Below are positions 1 to 12,412 of a stretch of 64,000 nt of DNA, piece after piece. The position numbers and the translations under genes were made by a program. The notes beneath the pieces were generated by a model. That model was not told the DNA's origin, did no database searches, and was given only the letters and a program-made list of their open reading frames with translations. Positions within the stretch are counted from its first letter, which is position 1. Each line of letters starts with the position of its first letter. The stretch comes from Isoetes taiwanensis. Lineage: Eukaryota > Streptophyta > Lycopodiopsida > Isoetales > Isoetaceae. The stretch covers positions 27,864,689-27,928,688 of the forward strand of contig JAJEKV010000005.1 of NCBI GenBank assembly GCA_021234155.1, read 5' to 3'.

Positions 1-25
1 AGAGCCCACTGAGTCCGCCGGGATT

Positions 26-577
26 TTGCGGATCGACTTCACATTCTCGCTTCAAGAAGCTCAAGGAGTACCCTACACAGAGCCGATTTTGGTCCGGTTT
101 CTCCAAGGACTTCCTCCCCGCTATTCGACTCATGATCGAATACCGCTGGCCCAAAACTTTGGAGCAAAGCTATCGACCTTTGTCAATCACTCCGTCAATG
201 TTTCCTCCCGGCGGCTCTTCAGAGCTCCCCGCTCATTCCACCCGCCATGGTTCCACAAACGGCCGTTCGGCCTCAACACGCTTAATCCACGGCCAGTCAA
301 AACGCGGTGCCATATTTGCAAATATCAAGGCCATTTGGCCAATGAGTGCAACTCCACCAATGGGCCTCATTGCAAGCGATGCAACATGTGCAATCATGCT
401 ACCGGAAGAGTGCACTCGCGATCATCCCACACCGTTCCAAGAACAAAATGGTTTATCAAGTACAAACCACACCTGGAGTCCCCAAACGCACTATCAAGCC
501 ACCTCTTCGTGCGCCCACGCAACTCTATCACCACAACAGATTCAACCACGGGGATCCAACCAACGCCCTCCTTTTGA
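26..577 (+). pseudogene. gag fragment with CCHC zinc knuckle
   Basis: This is the C-terminal part of a retroelement Gag, the structural protein that packages the element RNA. A CCHC knuckle CHICKYQGHLANEC lies at residues 95-108 of the reading frame (C95, C98, H103, C108), with the spacing CX2CX4HX4C. Proline-rich and basic sequence surrounds it, as is usual. The N-terminal capsid-like part is outside the window or destroyed. Overlapping frames of similar length at 132-947 and 346-891 are open by chance in this C-rich sequence. Remote remnants of the gag-protease linker probably continue to about 1240, but I could not name any domain there. Confidence 0.6.
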
Positions 578-1242
578 TCCTTCTAAAGCTCGGTGCTATC
601 ATCACAAGAATGGGGTCATACCACCTACGCGTGCCCTCAACTTCCACAAGTTCAGTCCACCTTCTCCGCACAAATCAGGACCACATCGGTCCGCCTCACG
701 CGGCTTACCAACTCGGCTTGCTAATGGCAAACAAGGCGCGACCGGTTCTCAAGAAGCCCCTAAGAGCCTCAAAGAATCACGCTTATCAACCAGCTCCAAA
801 GAATCAACCTCACTGGATCAACAAGCCCAAGAGGAAATTTTTCGTGCACTTAATCCTCCCCGCATACGGTGGTCAAATTGGGTTGGTCTAGTTTCACGCC
901 GCACCAAGGCATCACGCCCTTTGACTATTATTCGGAAGGACACGTAAATCCCGCCTTTGCAGTTGACACACTTCCTCATGAGGGCGAAAAAAGGTTCACT
1001 TTGCACCCGACTTAGAAAAGCTCATGCCAAATGTCATGCCCAAAGTTCGCCAAAGCATTTTGAATCTCATGCAAGCAAATTAAGGGCGCGACATTGGCAA
1101 ATGTTCATGCCACCACTCGAGCTCAACAAAGACACGATCCACCTTCAACATCTCAACCTCCACGCGGACATATCCCAATATTGCAGCCGAGGTTGACTTA
1201 CTCAAAGAAGTTGCCTTTCCCTCGCCACGCACTCCTCCGCCG

Positions 1243-1620
1243 GTGGAACCAGCAGATCCTTTTTCTCATGTACCTCTCGAACTCCAAGAGGAGCTTGCCA
1301 AGATCAAAATTCCTTTAAGCTTGGCTACCATTTTAAAACTCGTCTCCGCTCTCAAGGACCAATTACCACTACCAACCTGTTTTAGTTGGGGCCGCGGGCT
1401 ACCTCTACACCCACGGTCCATGCAACGGTGGAAATCGCAAGTCAACCATGTTCAAATCGATGGAGGTAGTGTAGTCAATCTCATCATGAGGATAAACTCC
1501 GCAAAACAAATGGGCATCACACAACTCTTTTCGCGTGCCCCATATGACATCAAATTGGCAAATGGCCATATCACGAGACCTCAAGGCGGCCACACCTATT
1601 CTTCACATCAACATTGGTGA
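1243..1620 (+). pseudogene. Retropepsin-like protease fragment
   Basis: The frame contains QIDGGSVVNLI at residues 71-81. This corresponds to the aspartic-protease active-site loop of the Tat/Athila type, where the catalytic Asp is followed by GGS instead of the more usual TG or SG. Downstream, IKLANGHI matches the flap region. The domain would cleave the Gag-Pol polyprotein as a dimer. The frame ends soon after, and the second half of the fold (the LGxPWL-type word) is not readable. It lies between the gag remnant and the RT, as expected. Confidence 0.5.
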
Positions 1621-2456
1621 TCTCCGCTTTTCCCATGGAATTTGGAGTTTGGAAAGTCGGGCGAAGATCCGTGTGACTATGAAATGCCGGTGGGAAGACC
1701 CTTTCTCCGCCAGCAAAGAGTATCCACGGGCTTTTAACGGGCTTGGTCATCACGACGGCCATCTCAATGCCACCATGGACTTGCAAAAGGTGGGATCATT
1801 TCTGCTTGACGCGGAACCCTCTCTCATTAACGACTCAAGACGCCGAATATTTATCGTTCAGTTCCCCGCTCCGGCCTTCGCTATCCCCTACCCCGAATAT
1901 GCTGATCCTGGGGAGAAATGACTCTTGATCAGGACCAGGCCGGGCTGCCTTTGCTTGACCCCTACCGCTCCTTGCAATCGAATCCAACGCTGTAGATCAC
2001 TTTTCGTGACGCCACTACGCAACTCCCCGTTGATGTACACGCCGGCCATGAAGCAACCACGCTAGATGACGGAAAGCAACCTCTCTTTTTTCACTACGCC
2101 AGTGCCACGCGATCCGTTATGCTCCAACCTCCCGCGCACACATTGTCCAGATATCAAGTCATACCTCATATTCGGACTCGAAGTCGAAATCGCGTGGATG
2201 TTGGCAAACAATCAGCCGTCCGCATTGTCGGACCTTCCGGCCCCTTATCGCCATGGGCCGTCACGCTTGCTCAAAAAATTCAAACACATTTTCGCTGGAG
2301 TTACAAAGATCTTCTAGGGAATCAACAAACGCTTGGGGAACTCACCATTCCTACCAAATCGATGCACGCGACCCAATTGTAGCAACGACAAAGATGTGCT
2401 CAACCCTAATTACCGCGGATCGGCCAAGGCGAAATTGACAAACTCCTTGCTGCAGT

Positions 2457-3624
2457 TTGATCTATGAGGTCAAACATTCTGGAATGGGTGAGCCCTCTAT
2501 CATATTGCCCTTAAGCACAATGGTAAGATCCGCGCCCTGTGTAGACTATCTGAACTCAATCGCCACTGAGCGTGATCATTTTCCACTTCCCTTCACCAAG
2601 TTCCGAAGAAGTGGTTTGGACATGATGTACTCCTTTATGGATGGTTTCTTCCGCAATCAGATCTCCATCAAAGAATCTGATCAACTCAAGACCACTTTCA
2701 CCACCCCTGGGGCACTTTTTGCCTACAAGGTGGTTCCTTTTGGATTATCCAACTCTCCTTCAACATTTCAACGCATCATGCTCTCCGGTTTTCATGATTT
2801 CATGAAGGAAAATCCCCTTCTTGCAAATTTTTCAAGATGACTTCTCCGCCACAGCCCATGGCTGACCATTTGGATAAATTGGAACTCGCCTTCCGAGAAA
2901 TGTGATGAGTCGGGCATTAGTCTCAATCCTGAGAAATGCACCTTTAAGGCCACTTCGTGTTCTCGTTAGGGCCATGTTGTCGCCAAGAAGCCAGAATCAC
3001 CACCGATCCCCGCCAAAATCAGTTGTGTGCTCAAAGCTCAAGCACCAGCCAATATCAAAGAGACACGCTCTTTCACCGAAAGGTCAATTATTACTCCACC
3101 TTCATACCGGATCGGCAGCCATTGCAGATCCCATTCATAAACTCACGGGTGATTTTAATCCACGGGCTTGGAATTCCCAAAGTGAGCCGCTTCCAACACC
3201 TGAAGCTTTTGCTTATCAGTAACGGTTCTTGTTCCTCCTCAATGGAACAAGCCCTTTCACGTTCATGTCGATGTCACCGGCGTTTGCTATTGAGCCGTTC
3301 TTTCTCAAGAATATGATGCGACAATCGATAAAACCAAATCGCTATGCCAAAAAACTAAAACTCGCTGACGGCGCAACTATTCCCGCCACCACGAGTGAAG
3401 CTTTTGGGTCTCATTTTTAGGTCCAACGCCGCCATTACCTTTTGGGCAGTCAAATCAAGTTCTTTGTGGACCACCAAGCACTTCTCTATTTGATCAACAA
3501 ATCCACGCCCACGGGCCGCATTGCTCGTTGGGTCCTTCTTCTCCAAGAATTTGCTCCTTTTGAAATCGCTAAGGCAAAAATCTCATGTTGTTCCGGATTA
3601 TCTTTCACGATCCATTACGGATGA
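2457..3624 (+). pseudogene. Reverse transcriptase and RNase H remnants
   Basis: The RT is read in at least three frames. From 2457 to 2840 the frame carries the fingers and palm region, with DHFPLPF, the first catalytic Asp in FMDGFF, and FGLSNSPSTFQRIM. A one-base shift then leads to QIFQDDFS at 2824-2847, the catalytic DD pair equivalent to the usual xMDDF. Connection-domain words (LNPEKCTF, then GHVVAKK) follow to about 3200 in shifted frames. An RNase H tail with FFVDHQALLYLINKS and WVLLLQEFAPFEI is read at 3442-3624. It would copy the element RNA into DNA but is clearly dead. The words fit Tat/Athila better than chromoviruses. Confidence 0.65.
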
Positions 3625-3766
3625 TCCCGCGAACAGAGTCTCGTGACGCCTTCCACGATGCTCAACTCTTTTAGTCACGCAGAACACCACATTGGTTCCA
3701 TGATTTTCAGCAAGTACCTCCTCCTCACAGTGCTCTTCCACCGTAAGATGAGGACGCTCTCTCCGC

Positions 3767-4991
3767 ATGGCGACAATCCTGCCGCCATCAATTTCTCCGC
3801 GAAGTCCGCGGACTACACCATGGTTGCGGACATCTCTACAAAAGGGTAAGGACACCATCCTTCGACGCCGTGTTCTACCTCATGAAGTTCCGGACATTGT
3901 TCGAGAAGCTCATCAAGGGGCTCCCGGTGGTGGTCATTTTCATGGTGACACCACGGCGCAAAATCCTTCTTGCGGGTATTATTGGCCCACGCTCTTCAAA
4001 GATGCTCCGCGCCACGCCCGAGACGTGGCGCTTGCTGGCGGGTGGGGCCTTACCGCCCGTGGCGGCTCTTCCCTTGGCGCGGTCGCCACGCCCACTTCCC
4101 TTCCAGCAAATGGGGAATGGACTTTGTGGGACCTATCGATCCTCCTGCTGGCGGCACACTCGTGTCGATACATTTCGTTCTCACTGACCACGCCACCAAA
4201 TGGGCGGAAGCTTGTGCACTTCCGGACAACAACTGCCGCAAGCAACATTTCGAGTCCTCTATCAACAAATTATCACGATTCGGCCGCCCGCTTGCCTGAG
4301 CTGGTCGTTGACCGTGGTGTTCATTTCATCAATCATACTATCAAAGAGCGACGGATTATCTCCGATACATCATCACAAGAGCACACCTTACTATCCTCAA
4401 GGCAATGGGTTGGCGAGAAAAGCACCAACAAAACTCGGGTCACCATTCTCAAGAAAATTTTGGACGGCTCCCGCACGCAGACAAGTGCACAAAACTTCCC
4501 ATCTTGTTCTTTGGGCCTACAATACTTGTTTCCAAGATTGCTACGGGTCACACTCCTTTTAAATTGGTTTATGGTAGGGGAAGCTCTCATGCCCTTTGAA
4601 TTCATCCTTCCAACACTCCGTTTTCAATTAGCTCTTCGCTCATAATCCACCAAATTTGCTCTCAAAGAACGGGTCTATCAATTAGAACGGGGTTGGATGA
4701 ACTTCGCGAGGATGCTTATATTCGTGTTCTTCATGGACCTTGATTTGCAAAAAATCTTTACATGACAAGCGTTTGAAGACAAAAACATTCAAACAAGGAG
4801 ATTTGGTTCTTCTTTATGATTCCGTGTACAAAAATTTTAGGGTAAACTCAAGTTTTAGTTGGCTTGGCCCTTATCAAATTGTTCAAGTGGTTAGACCAAG
4901 TGTTTTCCAACTTGTTGAATTAGATGGCACTCCATTACCTACATTAGTTAATGGTTTTCGCCTCAAAGCATTTCAGCATTACGTAAAGTGA
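3767..4991 (+). pseudogene. Integrase remnant with C-terminal GPY/F-type domain
   Basis: Words from all parts of a Ty3/gypsy integrase can be read in shifting frames: an HH-CC region with the degraded histidine side at GGGHFHGD and YYWPTLFKDA near 3980, WGMDFVGPI near 4110 (first catalytic Asp), LVVDRGVHFINH near 4305 (second Asp), and YYPQGNGL near 4390, where the third catalytic residue (normally GQ-E) is lost. The last part, 4740-4991, is cleanly open and contains KTFKQGDLVLLYDS and WLGPYQIVQVV, the GPY/F region. No chromodomain follows, which agrees with the Tat/Athila type. Numerous frameshifts make it inactive. Confidence 0.65.
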
Positions 4992-7900
4992 ACATTCCAA
5001 CACGTAGAGGCGGTTCGAATCAAACACCACAGAAAGTGACTAGAAAGGCGGTGATTATTATATTATAGTGGAGAATTTTTACAAAATGTGGGCAAAGCCC
5101 AGCTATTTCGCTTATGGGCACCGCCCTATATACAAAAACGGGCTCGAGAGCCCTATCTACTAAGTCCTAAGAGGAAAAACCCTCTACTCCGGGTTGGGCG
5201 AGAGGTGATGCTGAGGGAGATGGTAGAGGTTCCGCCTCCGGATCCCGAAGAAGGTGCGAGAACCACCTCCATCCCGTTGGTCTCGGGTCAGGATGTTCAG
5301 CCATCCCGGCACACCAGCCCCGTCCATAATGATACCGCGGTTGTGGCGGCGAGAGATCCGCATATTCATCTTACAAGTGATCCACTTCGACAGTTCGTCG
5401 GCATGGTGCAATCTTCGTTCAAACCAGCGGCCATCCGAAGGCCATCGGATGCCTTCGTTTCTCTCGGTTCGTCTTATATAGCCAAGCGAGGACCTCCTTG
5501 TCGGCGTGGACCAATCACACAAATCGCCAACGTGGATTTTGCAATGCAAGGTGTTTCTAAAAGGAGAATCTGTTCTCCCGCCCGCATATCTAGCAATGGT
5601 ACCTTTCCGACACATTCCTTTTTAATGATATCCCGCCCGAGTTGCCGGCATTGAATGCCATTCCTTCTTTCCACGCCCGTCGAACATTAATGGGTGTCCT
5701 TTGCCATCCGTCACATCCGATCTTTCTTTCCGCGTCTCATCCTCACCGTCCATTGCTTCTCCCTTACGTTTTTGGGGACTTAGCCAAATTTTTGCCTCTC
5801 AATCCCCTTCTTCGCGATCTCTTGACACTGGCATCATCAACGGTTCTTGTTCGCGACTCTTCATACCTCTTCACCTCCAGTTGTGCGCCCTAAAACAAAC
5901 CTTTTCGTTCCTCTGCGCCTTCATCCTCCGTGCTCGACTTTCGTCTTCCGCCTTTGGCATCTCTTTTCGATTCGCAAATCATTCCCATGGCTGCCCCAAG
6001 ATTTTCTACACTTCAAGCTCTGCTCCCAAGGATCCGCCCTTTTTGCATCTGTATCCTTCTTGGCGCCCACTTTCGGGAAGCCCTTGTTGGCCCCAATAAA
6101 GAAGTCGCTGAAGCGACAACGCCTTTACTTAATTTTCTCAAATGGAACTTCCGGCTCCAAATCCTGCCCGATTCGCGCCAGTTCATCGCCAATATTGTTA
6201 ACAGCCCATGAAGGGGTACACCCACTGTGGTCGGCCGGCACCACTATTTCATTGACTCAACACTTGATTTCAGAGGTATTTCATATTCCCTTGCACACTC
6301 CTTGTGTATCATGATTACGCTATACGGGATATTGATGTCCGCCGAGTTTGGTGCACGCTTATCGCCAATGTCCATCGCCCCGACCAATATCGACAAGCCT
6401 CATGAGACCTTTGTGAAATTTTTGTGGCGCAAAATTCCTTGGGTATTCTATCAAGAACACCCATATCAATAAACCTTTCTATAACCTGGTCCTTCATCGC
6501 TACACACTCCAAGCACCACATAGATTGGCCCCAAATGATGTTCTATCGTCTTCTCCAAGAAATGGACCGCCGGGTACCACTTCCATTTCACGAAGTTTCC
6601 GTGGGAGGGCACTTTCAAGCCCTCATCCGTCATTACTTCCCTCCCACACCACCAAATTCTCATACTTCCACTTTCGGCGTTCCTTCGGTCAATCACCAAG
6701 TTGGCACATCCGCCCATCTTCCCACGGTCATGACCCGCGGTCACACTCATGTCCTTGTCTCTTCCTCCGCGCTACACCATCCACTTCACACCATTTTTCA
6801 CAAACCTCCCACACGGGCAAGCGGCCGGTTCCACCACCACAACACCCTCGTCGGTTGTTGTATCAAATATCGGCGGGGATGCTCAGGCTGCTTTGCACTT
6901 AAGTTCTGAGGAATCCCAAAGGCGGCTCTTATGGCGGGGTTCAATCCGCACTTTCGAGGCCTCGATGCGGTACACCAAGACCTTCAAGCCTGCAAATCGC
7001 CCAAGTTGCAACTTTGGGAGGCCAAACTTCAAGACAAGCATGAAGCTCTCTTACGGGGCTCATGCGGATCTCAAGAGTACCACAAGCTCAAGTCACCAAC
7101 TAGCGGTCGGCCGAGGCTCCGGCTCGGTCAGAATTCGGACTCTATTGGAGCACAACAAGTCCAAAGTCGCTCTCCCGAGTACCAAGGATGAAGATATTGC
7201 TAAACTCAATGCCTTGTACTTTCGGGCGTGTGAAAACTTCCGCACTCAAGTTCAAAATCTTTCGGCCGAGGCGCTCAAGTTGCCTCCTTGGCTCGGCTCG
7301 CCTTTCTACACCGGACCTCTCGGATCACCTCTCTTCAAGATCGCTTTACGGAGGTGCGAAGCGAGAAAAATACTTCGATGACGCGGAGATTGCCGTTGCT
7401 TCGTCTCAATAACACGGGAAATCTTCCTCCCGGGTCAATCCTTTTCGAAGCGGGTTCGTGACCCGATCCGCCCTCCTACTCGAAAAGGAAAATCAGATCC
7501 GTGATCTCGAACAACACGGCAAGCTATTGATTCTGGCGATGAGGCTCAAGCCAAACTTGGCGCCGGACTTCAATTCTTCACGCGAGAATGCGGTGGACTT
7601 CCCCCGCTCCCCTCCCGCTATCATGATTATGTGGTTGCTCGGCGCCACCTCTTCCTTTCAAAGTGGCACGCGGCGGATGGCCCTGTAGATATCCCCCCGG
7701 CGGTGCTGATTTTTCTGGATTTTGGCGGAACTCTCCATTGAAGACAAAGGGTTGTCTTGTGCCTTGTTGTCTTTGATCTCATACAATCGCGTGCCCGATC
7801 CGGACTTTCTCACTTTCCGCGTGGTTCAGCCCATGGCTTATATCTTTCATGATTTCTATCCGGGTGATACGGGAAAACTTTGGCAATGGGCCGCGCCGAC

Positions 7901-8978
7901 TTTTTCAGTGGTGACCCAACTGGCAATGGGTGCCGGGATAACAATCCATATCTTGCGGATCCGCCGGACCAAAACTTTTCATCGAGTACATGCCTCGAAG
8001 CTTGCCAATCATTTATCTCTCCGCAAGCGGAAGGGCGGCGAACAAATTAGAAGTATCACGGGACATCGAAGATCTTCCCTATGCACAAGTCTATATCGCG
8101 ACACCTCATTGGTTACAATCAGTTCTGAGCTCTTTTGGATAGCAAGGCGGTCCCCACGGGATGGGATAGCCCTCCTGTCAACTCTCGACTCTGCTTCTCT
8201 TTGGGATGTCGGTGTCGCACTTGATCCGGATCTTGTCGATCAATTCGAGGAGATTTCGCCTTAGCAACCACGCCCACGGGCATGGTCCCTTCTCCCTATG
8301 CTTCCACGGGCGCACCTCCACGCCCAGTTCCCGACTTCGATTGGGCGCCTTCCTTTTGGACCAAGGTCATGGATGGTCATGCAGGCTGGACACCACCTCA
8401 GATCTCGACGGATCTCCGGTGGGATCCACGTTTTGTTCGCCGATCACATTGGGAAGAAGGTGCTACTTTGGACAACACCACCAATTGGATCTACATTGCT
8501 AATGGCGTGGTTGGCAAAGCAGCCTACGGATGCGCTTCATGGTCTCACCACCTTCACCTGCGAGCGCCTCCACCTCACCTCGATCCTTTCGTCCATCTTC
8601 AAGCAGGATTTTGCGCTGCCCTCAAATGCATTTTGCTAAGCTCCTTAAATCGGCAGCGTCCCATTTTTCACTGCAATCCAAATGCCAGCGTCAGTGCCTT
8701 TGGCCTTCAGACCTGTCTCCTCATGGAGTGTCGGTACATTTCTTCGAGGCGCCGGCGCTGCGCTTGAAGACATGGTATTCCCCGTTTTTCTTATTGATGC
8801 TGATCACGCCCTTGGCCAAAACACACCTCAAGCTCTTCAATCACGCCAAGATCTCATCGGCCCGATTACCATAATGGTGCCCGTCCTCACTCAGTGTGAG
8901 GATCATTTTTGACCGATGGCTTCCCCCCTCCAAACGCTTCCTCCTTTTCTTCACTCGGAAGTGTCGTTTGGTGGGGAG
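4992..8978 (+). other. Unassigned region between integrase and probable 3' LTR
   Basis: About 4 kb of C-rich sequence has many overlapping short open frames on both strands and no domain I recognise. Tat and Athila elements often carry an additional ORF or a long non-coding spacer between integrase and the 3' LTR, and this region is in that place. Stretches such as 6227-6472, 6424-6909 and 7722-8264 look protein-like (mixed hydrophobic and charged residues) and may be fragments of such an extra ORF broken by frameshifts. An alternative is that part of this is one very long LTR. I cannot decide between these. Confidence 0.35.
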
Positions 8979-9465
8979 TGTTAATCCCCATGCCTCTGAT
9001 GCGGGACTATTCATGCTCGCCAGACCAGGTCAAGCTCAAAGATCCTCGTCAACCACCGGGTCGACATCCAAGCCTCCACGAAGACTAAGCAAAGGAAAGC
9101 CACGCGATCAAAGCCTTGGCTGTCAACAAGAGGCGCCCTTTCGGACAAGTGACGGCTGTCACCGCCCAGCGTCGGCGTCAAGCGTGATTCTAGGCACTTC
9201 AAGAGGCACCGCCAACATTCTGCAAATCAGGCCTCCTTCCTTCGAGTCGGCACCGGATGGTCAGTGTCTATATTGGGCCCAAGGCCATTGTACTATATAT
9301 ATGAGTAGAGTTAGCTCATAAGTTTTTAGATGAGTTTTGAGTCTTGTCTCCTTTTCGGTTTTCTCTCTATTGCGAGAGCTCATGTATTTTCATCATTGAT
9401 ATCAAGGAAGCTTATCATCTTTCTCTCATTTGTTCGTTCTCTTCTTTTCTTCTCTTCAGCCAAAT
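8979..9465 (+). repeat. Probable 3' LTR of the Tat/Athila-like element
   Basis: A purine tract (gtggggag, 8971-8978) is followed by TGTTAATCC, as expected where a polypurine tract meets a 3' LTR. A TATA-like tract (actatatatatgag) occurs near 9291-9304, followed by T-rich sequence typical of R/U5. The partner LTR lies outside the window, so the boundaries cannot be confirmed. The right end is only approximate and merges into the LINE. Confidence 0.4.
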
Positions 9466-9787
9466 CGGCGCGGACATAGTCCCCGGACTCTCTGTTGGAT
9501 CCATCGGGTCCTCACGGAGGGCTGTCTTCCGTGAGTTCCGAACCCGGACCCCAAACACATCGGGATCCCGATTGCCACCATGCGTTTGGTAATCCATAGA
9601 CCACCTCCTAAACCATCCTCACGATTGCTCGCGTGCCATACCCTCTTGACGGGGGGGCCTGCGTTAACAACATCGGCCACCTTATGGAAGCAAGTAAGAT
9701 GCCTTTGCATAGCGGTATCTTTGTCAAAAGGCCGAACCCCATCTCATACAACAAAATCGATACTGATGCGGTGTCCTTCACCCCAAG

Positions 9788-10760
9788 CTATATGTCAAAG
9801 AAAGCTTTACGCACCCTTTCCAACCTATCCCGCGTATTTTTTGCTAGCTGCCGGGCCCCAAACCTCCACCCCATATAGCAGCACCGGCTCAACCAAAGCC
9901 CTAAGCAGGTGTGCTCTCCTCGCCGATCCACGAGAGATCTATCCCGGCAACACGCATTTTGCAACTTTGCATATAAAGCCTTCCAACACCGACTGGCTCT
10001 CCTCTCCACACACTCATCCCACGGCATGTTAGTAGTGAAATCAATTCCCGGATACTTGAAGCTCCTTGACGTCTCCACTTCACGTCCCCCAGTAATAGAA
10101 CTCCAGGGGGATAGGGTGTTGCGAGGACGGGGATCGCGAGAAGCTTAGTTTTGTGCAAGTTCTTTGTCATTCCGTTGCCCCACAAAACCCGAGGGCATCC
10201 AAATGCCGCAGCATCGCGGGCCGGGCCGCGGTGAGCTAGCAAAGCTACATCATCCGCGATATAGTAAGCGGCTCACAAAGGTCGACGATAATTGCACCCC
10301 GGCTCTCCCATGGTGCCGCATCCCACGTCTCCAAGCTATCAATGTACAACCCAAAAAGCGTTGGAGACAACGGGGGCAGCCGCTTAACTCCCATAGTGCT
10401 AGCTACCGCCCGATCTTCATAAGGCGGCGGCATAAATCCCATCATAAAGCGGGTGCACCACATTCTCCGCAACTCCTGTGGAACTTCGCAATTCTTGCAA
10501 CCTACGCCATAGATGTCTCTGGGGGGCCGGTATCATATGCGATCTTAAAATCTACAAAGCGGCAATACAAGTCCTGCCGCTCATTCCGGCTTGCCTCCAT
10601 CAACACTCTCAAAGTGAAGATATGGTCTGATCGTGGAGTGAGTTTGGTAAAAGCCCCCGCCTGGCCAATTGCCCGCACCCACGCCTCCTCGGCCCTTAGT
10701 AAGTTTCTTCTCCACCACCCACGCCGGGGAGCTTTGCAAACAGCGAGCTTACCATAATCA
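9788..10760 (-). pseudogene. LINE reverse transcriptase remnant
   Basis: The minus strand contains YCRFVDFKIAYDT (motif A with the catalytic Asp, near 10530-10570), PLSPTLFGLYIDSLE (10245-10472, the motif before the catalytic loop) and YYIADDVALLAH, the xADD active-site loop, near 10220-10265. Then come KNLHKTKLLAI and FKYPGIDFTTNMPWDE, typical LINE thumb-region words with the YLG-like motif. The domain copies LINE RNA at the nicked target. Reading frame changes occur near 10470 and 10240 and again near 10080, so it is a pseudogene. Confidence 0.75.
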
Positions 10761-11187
10761 TCCGGTAATTCACGGGCTCATCCAGATATTACCTTTTTAT
10801 GAGCGGGAACAACCTTACTAACCATCTCACAGGGGAGCCCCTCGCTTCGAGCACGGTTAATGATCACCGTCGGGGCCCTACCACGGATGGGCCACCCCAT
10901 TTCAACAACTCGGCTGCTGCCCACGTAAATCCTTTGCCTTGCCATTCGCGGATGCACGAGACCTGGCGAACATCCTCGGCGTGGTACGCAGCACCTCTCC
11001 TACGATCCGGGACCACGGCATTAGCTCTGGCGGGTCATATAACCTGGCGGTGCATCCATTGCTCCACACTTACATTACCAGCCACCGGGCTTCTTATATA
11101 ACACCTTCGCCAAAAGCTTTTGGCTCTGCCATGAGCATGTCAAACAAAGCTCCGGGTTTTACGCCATGTATCTCCCCTTCTTGGCTT

Positions 11188-12041
11188 TTAGAAAGAGCTT
11201 ATAGTCTTGCGGGGCCGTGGCCGCGAACTGCGTGGATCTATGACCAAGCGCGGCTGGCTCTTTAGAGCCTTGCAATCAGCATCAAACCACGGGTTCTCAG
11301 GAAAATCGCGGTGTCCCTCCTTGGAGGGCCCTTCCTGCAAAGGAAGCCAAAGAAATGCAGCGGCGCCTTCACCATGACCATGCACTTCTTTGCGTGTGTA
11401 GAAGCTATCAAACCCACAGTAATTCTCGCAGACCAACACAGATTCATATCGTCCCGCCCGATGGCGTGGGATGTATGGTAACCCTCCGCCCTTTTGCGGT
11501 GTCTCCACTATTGAGTGCTCCCAATTCGGGCAAGTGACATAAAGCGGGTAGTGATCCGACAAAGCCTCCTCATCCCCTGTAGGCTTGTGCCAATGGAGAA
11601 GTGTGTAACCATGTCAAGTCTTTGCTCGGGGCCGAGAAGGTAATCCAACACACTAGCTCCCCATCCACGCCTATCACTCCCCGCAAGTAACACCCCCGAG
11701 GTGTGGCCATGCGCATACCATTACAAATTACCATGTCAAAACTGGCAGAGCCGGGACTACACGCCAAATGGTCTAGCCACCATATCCCGGAGTGCAGGTG
11801 TATTACGAATAGCGGTGTCTCAGCCAAAGCGGATCGAGATTATCGTCACCTTGGAAGGTCACCGACCGCAAGCTGCGCCCGACGAGCATTGAAATCTCAA
11901 GCAAAAACACTGTCCCCGCTGATTATAGCGGTCTATGTCATCATACAGTTCCCTATACGGCATCTGGACATCCGTGTCTGCATCATGTACCTGGTAGAAC
12001 TTAGAGCCTGCATGGGGAATATAGCAGCTAGCAAGAAACAA
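11188..12041 (-). pseudogene. LINE endonuclease domain remnant
   Basis: In successive minus frames I read YIPHAGSKFYQV and YRELYDDIDRYNQRG (11859-12041), then VICNGMRMATPRG (11570-11827), VLDYLLGPEQRLDMV (11508-11693) and SDHYPLYVTC followed by WFDADCKALK (11188-11562). The SDHYPLY word contains the conserved SDH of the exonuclease/endonuclease/phosphatase fold. The domain nicks target DNA to start target-primed reverse transcription. At least three frame changes separate these pieces, so it is inactive. Confidence 0.7.
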
Positions 12042-12073
12042 TGGGACACGACAATTAATATCAATCAGCTACA

Positions 12074-12412
12074 ACCATTGCAATGAGTTTAAGTTTTATA
12101 TTGAAATAATAATTTAATGTCTTTGCAAGTAGATCTTCAAGCAATTAAACAAGTTGAAAACCATTGCAATGAGTTTAAGTTGTATATTGGAATAATGGTT
12201 TAATGTCCTTGCAAGTACTTCATGCAATTAAGCAAGTTTGCAACCATTGCAATGAGTTTATGTTGTATATTGAAATAATGATTTAATGTCTTTGCCAGTT
12301 TAGGGATTAAGCAATTAAGGAAGTTGGCAATTGTAGGCAAGCAACTTAAGGATTCAGCAAATAATTTGACTTCCAACTATTTCAAAGAGTTTAGATTGTA
12401 TATTGAAATAAT
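12074..12412. repeat. Tandem repeat, about 85-bp unit, four copies
   Basis: Units start at about 12074, 12160 and 12243, each beginning with accattgcaatgagttta and carrying attgaaataat and tttaatgtctttgc-like words. A fourth, decayed copy covers about 12366-12412 (gagtttagattgtatattg). It lies between the LINE and AT-rich sequence. No coding potential is seen. Confidence 0.8.

Larger units (their letters stand above)
1..9465 (+). mobile_element. Decayed Tat/Athila-like Ty3/gypsy retrotransposon
   Basis: Remnants occur in the order gag zinc knuckle, protease, RT, RNase H, integrase, GPY/F-type C-terminus, then about 4 kb of sequence and a probable LTR. This is the Ty3/gypsy order. The RT words DHFPLPF and MDGFF, the RNase H stretch with WVLLLQEF and the integrase words YYWPTLFKDA match the Tat/Athila branch as I know it. 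Every domain is split by stops or frameshifts, so no protein can be made. The 5' LTR and the start of gag lie before the window. The right edge is approximate because a LINE abuts it. Confidence 0.75.
9466..12055 (-). mobile_element. Decayed LINE (non-LTR retrotransposon), 5'-truncated
   Basis: Read from right to left, the minus strand gives an apurinic-endonuclease-like domain (12041 down to about 11190) and then a reverse transcriptase (about 10760 down to 9800) and a short C-terminal tail to about 9470. The order EN-RT on one strand without LTRs is that of plant LINEs. Many frameshifts and stops are present. The right end is near 12055, just before a tandem repeat, so the first part of the endonuclease is missing. 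The 3' end abuts the LTR of the preceding element. No clear poly(A) (here poly-T on plus) was found at the left edge. Confidence 0.75.

Noticed and set aside
132-947. 271-residue plus-strand frame
   Set aside because: It overlaps the gag frame with the zinc knuckle in another phase and shows no domain.
5184-5615. 143-residue minus-strand frame in the Tat-like element
   Set aside because: No recognisable pattern; low stop frequency in GC-rich sequence is enough to explain it.
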